A DNA stretch of 64,000 nt, from assembly GCA_050084985.1 (NCBI GenBank), contig JBITNC010000001.1:86986001-87050000 (forward strand), in the 5' to 3' direction. This DNA comes from Nageia nagi (Eukaryota > Pinophyta). Position 1 is the stretch's first letter, and every line of letters starts with the position of its first letter. Of this stretch, positions 60,095 through 64,000 are shown piece by piece. A program made the translations under genes and the position numbers. Under the pieces are notes generated by a model. It saw nothing but the letters and a program-made list of their open reading frames with translations, was not told where the DNA came from and ran no database searches.

Positions 60095-60107
60095 AAAAAC
60101 CTCAATA
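60095..60107. repeat. LINE target site duplication (right)
   Basis: AAAAACCTCAATA directly after the LINE's A tail; it merges with the tail, so its left edge is ambiguous by a few A residues. Confidence 0.85.
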
Positions 60108-60883
60108 ACATATTAGATATGCTCTCTCAAATAGAAATGCGGAGACTTACAAAATTGAACATGACTTACCAAAAGATCACTTATTTTGAATTGAGGTTGT
60201 CCCTAATGATTTATAAGAAATCATTGCATTACTTACTTCAAATACATTTTTTGATTAAATTTTCCTAAAAGATAGATGGAAAATATTGATTAAAGAAATG
60301 TGTTATACTATAATCATTGGTGAAATATATAAAATTGGTATGGATGAAGTTATTAGAAGGGTCACTTTATAATAAAAATGCTAAGATATATTGCATGAAG
60401 CTCACAAAGGAATTGCAAGAGGATATTTATCTATGGTGGCCTTCCCTTCACTTTGATACTAAGATCTTCATTAAACATTTTGATCTATATTAATGAATAG
60501 GTAAACCTTTAATGAGAGAAAAATTACCTTTATAACCATTCTTACCAATGTTCCCATTTGAGAAATAGGTGATCAACTTCATTGGACCTATATCACTACC
60601 TGTAAGATGGACATGTACTAAATACATAATTAGAGGAGTATAATACCAAATAATATAGGTAGAAGCAATAACAACCAAATATTATACCATAAAGATAACA
60701 ATCAAATTTATTTACAAAAATGTTATTACATATTTTGGTTATCTTAAAGAAATCATCAATGACTAAGGAAAATACTTAACTATACTATTAAAAAAATCCT
60801 TCTTAAATTCATGATCTAACATTGAATAAATTTATCATATTATCTTAAAGTGAATGGAACTATATAATTCATTAATAAGATAT
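60108..60883 (+). pseudogene. Gypsy-4 integrase, N-terminal part
   Basis: Resumes with NILDMLSQIE (the end of RNase H, D-LSRIE in relatives), then a variable stretch. EAHKGIARG-like at about 60400 and DIYLWWPSLHFDTKIFIKHF (60423-60480) give the zinc-binding part. MPMFPFEK-like and LGPIS precede IKFIYKNVITYFG near 60700-60740, the integrase core. It is cut at 60883 by the following element and not resumed in the window. Confidence 0.75.
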
Positions 60884-61159
60884 TGATGAGGAATAATCAT
60901 AATAATGATAAATATATTAATACAATACCTTTTTAAAGGTATCTAATATTCTCTACCAATAATCAATGCATGTACTGCATTATATCATTTGTAATACTAA
61001 TACCATGTGCCTTCTCCTATGGTTTTAGTAATACCATGTGCCTTCTCCCATGGTTTTACTAATACCATATGCCTTCTCCCATGGTATTTTGGATTGTAAT
61101 TGGCCTATTTAAAGGCTTATTCTATTAATGCAATTCATCCATATCTTGATTCTACATCA
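60884..61159 (+). repeat. 5' LTR of deletion derivative (276 bp)
   Basis: TGATGAGGAATAATC at the start is matched by TGATGAGGAATATTC at 63751. It has a near-palindrome ATACCTTTTTAAAGGTAT, three 31-bp repeats, a TATA-like CTATTTAAAGG near 61105, and ends TACATCA. Confidence 0.88.
61001..61093 (+). repeat. 31-bp x3 tandem repeat in LTR
   Basis: TACCATGTGCCTTCTCC recurs at 61001, 61032 and 61063 with minor changes. Each unit ends in (C/T)CATGG or TATGG. A diverged array is at about 63872-63957 in the other LTR. Confidence 0.88.
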
Positions 61160-61160
61160 T

Positions 61161-61172
61161 TGGTATCAGAGC
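61161..61172 (+). promoter_or_regulatory. Primer binding site (initiator Met tRNA)
   Basis: TGGTATCAGAGC, the standard plant initiator-methionine site, one base after the LTR end. Confidence 0.93.
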
Positions 61173-61690
61173 TCTCATTCAGCTCTCCTTGTAGACCTAG
61201 ATCATATTTGCATTCTTTTTCATTTATCTAGTATCCTATCAATCTCTTGGAAAGAGTAACTCTAATAAAGAGGCCATTGACCCAAGGTTTAGTGAGTGCA
61301 TATCCATCCACTAGCATTTGAAGATTGTGTTTGTGCTTGCCATGTGTTCCAAATATGTTTTGGTACAAGTGAAAAATGAAGGTCCTTTATTACTCCAAAT
61401 AGGAAAAAAACTTTGTATGTAAATTCTACATATCTATAAATTTCTAATGATATAAAGAATGTAAAAATTAGAGCCTTGGATAAAAAGGTATGACTTCTAC
61501 AAGTTGACTATTTTTTAGGGACTATAACTACATTTTTTAAGGGTTTCTGTAATTAATTCAATATCTTGCTCATACTAACTCGAATTTCAAATCCATAAAA
61601 AGTGTTGGTTTCATGATTTTGTGCTAAATATTTTGAGCAAGCTCACCTATTTTTTTGGTAGGTTTTTTCTATGCAATTATGACATTCTTA
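61173..61690 (+). other. 5' leader of deletion derivative
   Basis: About 500 bases between the primer site and gag. No coding content is recognised. Confidence 0.6.
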
Positions 61691-61693
61691 TAC

Positions 61694-62457
61694 CATGGAA
61701 ACTGCCTCTTTAGTTGATTGAGTTACTGATTTGGCTCATCTCATTGACACCTTGGTTGAAAAAATCAATGGGAAACCCAATCTGTGAAAAGCCAAATGTG
61801 AAGTTCCCATATAAAATGGAGCTGAAAATGCTAATGTACTCAATTCTTATATTGTGTACATGGAGACATGGTTTGCATTCACTGAAACAAAGGACAAGGA
61901 TCAAGTTCCTTTAGCTCTTCTTAAACTTTTTGGCATTGCCAAGATGGTCGTGTTGGAGTATGATTTCAAATATTGGGATGCACTTGTGGAGTTCCTTAGG
62001 AATACATTCTATCCTCCAAATCATAAGTTGGATTTGCAAGTGCAATAGATCCATCTCCATCAACTACGTCAATAATCAATGCATGAATTCATCGCTCAAT
62101 TCAATCGCTTGAGAAGTTTACTATCGCATGAAGATTCCATAGAGGATTTGATTCTCAAGTTTAAATGTGGCTTGAATGCCCCCCTATACCTAAGGTCAAG
62201 TTTTAGGAAGCTAAATAGTTGATGTTACTTTTAGTCAAGCTATGCTTACTAAAGAGAAAATCAATACTTCTAAACCTCCTCTAAAGAAAGATTCTTCTTC
62301 TTCTTGTGATAATTCTTCTTTGTTCCAACTTAATAATGGTTCACAACATCATTCTAATAATGGTTCTCATTCTTCTTATTATTCTTCTCAAGTACTTTAT
62401 AGCACATATTGTAAAGGTCCAAGGCATAACAAATATCATAGTCCGAAGAAGAAGTAA
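61694..62457 (+). pseudogene. gag: gag of deletion derivative
   Basis: Starts near METASLVD at 61696. The capsid domain reads ETWFAFTETKDKDQVPLALL, VVLEYDFKYWDALVEFLRNT, FYPPNHKLDLQVQ, then HEFIAQFNRLRSLLSHEDS and LILKFKCGLN, the usual Ty3/gypsy gag order (W--A-----, W--F---L---F, EY---F--L, F--GL). A Ser/Asn-rich tail leads to YCKGPRHNKYHSPKKK near 62408-62455, a zinc knuckle with its first and last Cys changed. Few stops (near 62047 and 62220) interrupt. Confidence 0.82.
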
Positions 62458-62589
62458 AACTCTCTTATTGTAACAACTGATGAAGGAGCACAAGATGCCC
62501 TCATCGAGTTCACTAGTGAAGATACAACTTATGAATAATTGCATGGTCATATCAATAATGTTATATTTATGCATCACACTATCTTACTA

Positions 62590-62943
62590 AAAAATTATGA
62601 CAGTTTGTTTTTCACTAGAGCACATCTTACACTTGAATTTCATGTTGATTATATCATCGAAAATGGTTCATAGAAGAATCTAACTATGAGATCCCTAGTT
62701 GATAAGTTGAAGCTATCTCTTAAACCACATCCTCATCCATATTCACATGTATGGAAGGATACTAGTTCCTCCTCAAAGATCACATGCACTTGCACCATGT
62801 ATTTTGCTTTGGGTCCTCATTTTATGCGTGAGTTCACTTGTGATGTGACCATTTTGGATTGTTGTGGATTTTTGTTAGGTAAGCCATATCAGTATGATAG
62901 GAAAGCCTTTTATGATGCATTTAATAACACATATCAATTATAA
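62590..62943 (+). pseudogene. Protease of deletion derivative
   Basis: FHVDYIIENGS at about 62640-62670 corresponds to the active-site strand (I(D/E)NGS with the Asp changed to Glu). Then come LTMRSLVDKLKLSLKPHPHP, YFALGPHFMREFTCDVTILD and CCGFLLGKPYQYDRKAFYDA, matching the LLG-P(W/Y) block of plant Ty3/gypsy proteases. The last 85 codons (62686-62943) are open. Confidence 0.75.
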
Positions 62944-63164
62944 CAAGATAACAAAAAGTATCTAATTTGTAGTACTCAATTTTCTCAACACATAAAGAAT
63001 TTAGTAGTTAGTTATCACTAAGATTAAAATTTTTTCCATAATGCCCACTATAAATCACCTCGATCTCACATGTCAAAGTTGAAATTTAAGAACTTCCTAA
63101 CTATCAAGAAGTGTTCTATTCATCTTCATCACTTCCTTTGATTTACCTTCTCCTACTCCTATTT

Positions 63165-63522
63165 AGAGAGATCTAGATAAGGTTAATGCCTTTTTTCACC
63201 ATCTTCAACATCTTCACTCCATTATGGTCAATACTCTTGAGCATACACTGGTGGTGCAACCAATTTTGATGGATAAACATCAAGTTCCTCACTCTTTTCA
63301 AGTTGGTGATCATGTTTTGCTTCATATTGATAAACATAGGTTCAAGGATAAGGCTTTCAATAAACTCTAACCCATTCATTCTAGTCCTTAAACTATTATT
63401 CAACATGTATCTAATAATACTTTTTGGCTTGACCTTCCAACACATGTCAATATTCATGATGTTGTTAATATTTCTTTTCTCAAACATTATCATGATTCCA
63501 CCTTAGAGATAGAGGTTTAACC
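63165..63522 (+). pseudogene. Integrase C-terminus of deletion derivative
   Basis: Reads HQVPHSFQVGDHVLLHIDKH, RFKDKAFNKL, IIQHVSNNTFWLDLPTHVNI and HDVVNISFLKHYHDS at about 63280-63495. This is the SH3-like end of Ty3/gypsy integrase (F-VGD-V-L; F-L-LP---NIH-V-N-S-L). It follows the protease after only some 220 bases, so about 3 kb of pol is missing. Confidence 0.8.
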
Positions 63523-63740
63523 CAGTAATACTCTTGATGTGATTCCTAATTATTAGTATCTACTTTTTTAAGATCATATTTTTGACACCAAGACATGACA
63601 CACACATCAATGATCTACAACTTCCTACCTTGTAGCTATGTAAGGTCAATTTCCTCATCAAGCTTATTGGGTTCCACATCATCGCATGGTTCAAGATTTT
63701 CCTTCTCTTGTGAATGCATTGGGGACCAATGCTTCCTTTG

Positions 63741-63750
63741 TTAGGAGGAA
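63741..63750 (+). promoter_or_regulatory. Polypurine tract of deletion derivative
   Basis: TTAGGAGGAA directly before the TGATGAGG start of the 3' LTR. Confidence 0.7.
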
Positions 63751-64000
63751 TGATGAGGAATATTCATAATAATTATAAATTTAATAATAAAATACCTTTT
63801 TAAAGGTATCTAAGATTCTCCACCAATAATCAATGCATGTGTCACATTTTACCATTTGCAATAAATGTAATACCATAAGCCTTCTCCCATGGTTTTAATA
63901 ATACTTTTTTCCTTCTCCCATGGTTTTATTAATACCATGTACCTTCTTCCATGGTATTTTTTAATGTAATTGGCCTATTTAAAGGCTTATTATGTTAATG
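63751..64000 (+). repeat. 3' LTR of deletion derivative, cut by window end
   Basis: Matches 60884-61133. It differs at roughly 15% of sites in the first 46 bases, so this is an old copy. About 26 bases should lie beyond the window. Confidence 0.88.

Larger units (their letters stand above)
60884..64000 (+). mobile_element. Short Ty3/gypsy deletion derivative, right end outside window
   Basis: The 276-bp 5' LTR (60884-61159), a perfect primer site at 61161-61172, gag, protease, then directly the C-terminus of integrase, a polypurine tract and the start of the 3' LTR at 63751. RT, RNase H and the integrase core are missing, so it is about 3.1 kb and would depend on enzymes from another element. 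It interrupts gypsy-4 integrase. The right target duplication is outside the window. Confidence 0.85.

Noticed and set aside
61161-61172. tRNA-Met gene fragment
   Set aside because: The 12-base match is the primer site next to the LTR; no cloverleaf sequence surrounds it.

Overview
The window is AT-rich nuclear plant DNA built almost wholly of old, nested retrotransposons. I see no intact host gene, no rRNA or tRNA gene and no CRISPR array. Tat-lineage and chromodomain Ty3/gypsy elements, Ty1/copia remnants and a plant-type L1 LINE point to a seed plant with a large repeat-rich genome. A gymnosperm is my best guess, but the sequence alone does not prove it. Reading frames are broken mainly by stop codons of the kind left by C-to-T change.

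Layout from left to right. Bases 1-330 hold a Ty1/copia RNase H remnant, abutting a plus-strand chromovirus (called gypsy-1). Gypsy-1 is split: RT end, RNase H and start of integrase at about 331-1306; rest of integrase, chromodomain and PPT at 16788-17963; 3' LTR from 17964. A copia-type LTR (1307-2640 and 16166-16787) interrupts its integrase. That LTR is itself interrupted by Tat-1 (2646-16160, minus orientation), a complete Tat-type element with 1.71-kb LTRs and a perfect TGTCC target duplication. Tat-1 has gag, protease, an archaeal-type RNase H placed before RT, RT, a degenerate retroviral-type RNase H, integrase, and a roughly 1165-codon extra ORF3 between pol and the 3' LTR.

Gypsy-1's 3' LTR is broken by Tat-2 (18100-37458, minus orientation, about 19.4 kb). 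Tat-2 has 1.19-kb LTRs, a near-perfect target duplication (cctat/ccaat), a long Pro/His-rich gag extension, the usual RT-RNase H-aRH-integrase order, and a degenerate open stretch on the opposite strand between integrase and the 3' LTR. Next comes a minus-strand gag-protease fragment with its 5' LTR (gypsy-3, about 38080-40660). AT-rich DNA follows, holding a 724-bp terminal-inverted-repeat element (42931-43654) that carries a PPR gene fragment.

From about 44.8 kb a plus-strand gypsy (gypsy-4) runs gag, protease, RT and RNase H to 49242 and resumes in integrase at 60108. A near full-length L1 LINE (49259 to about 60094, 13-bp target duplication) splits it. The LINE is in turn interrupted by a 4.39-kb LTR-like insertion (52655-57045, target TGCTC) and a 488-bp solo LTR (57715-58202). 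Gypsy-4's integrase is finally cut by a short Ty3/gypsy deletion derivative (60884 to past the window end) that keeps gag, protease and the integrase C-terminus but lacks RT, RNase H and the integrase core.

The points most worth a second look are the displaced archaeal RNase H and the large ORF3 of Tat-1, primer-site-like sequences at both inner LTR edges of Tat-1, 123-bp tandem units carrying bZIP-like motifs in its LTRs, the antisense open stretch of Tat-2, and the captured PPR fragment.
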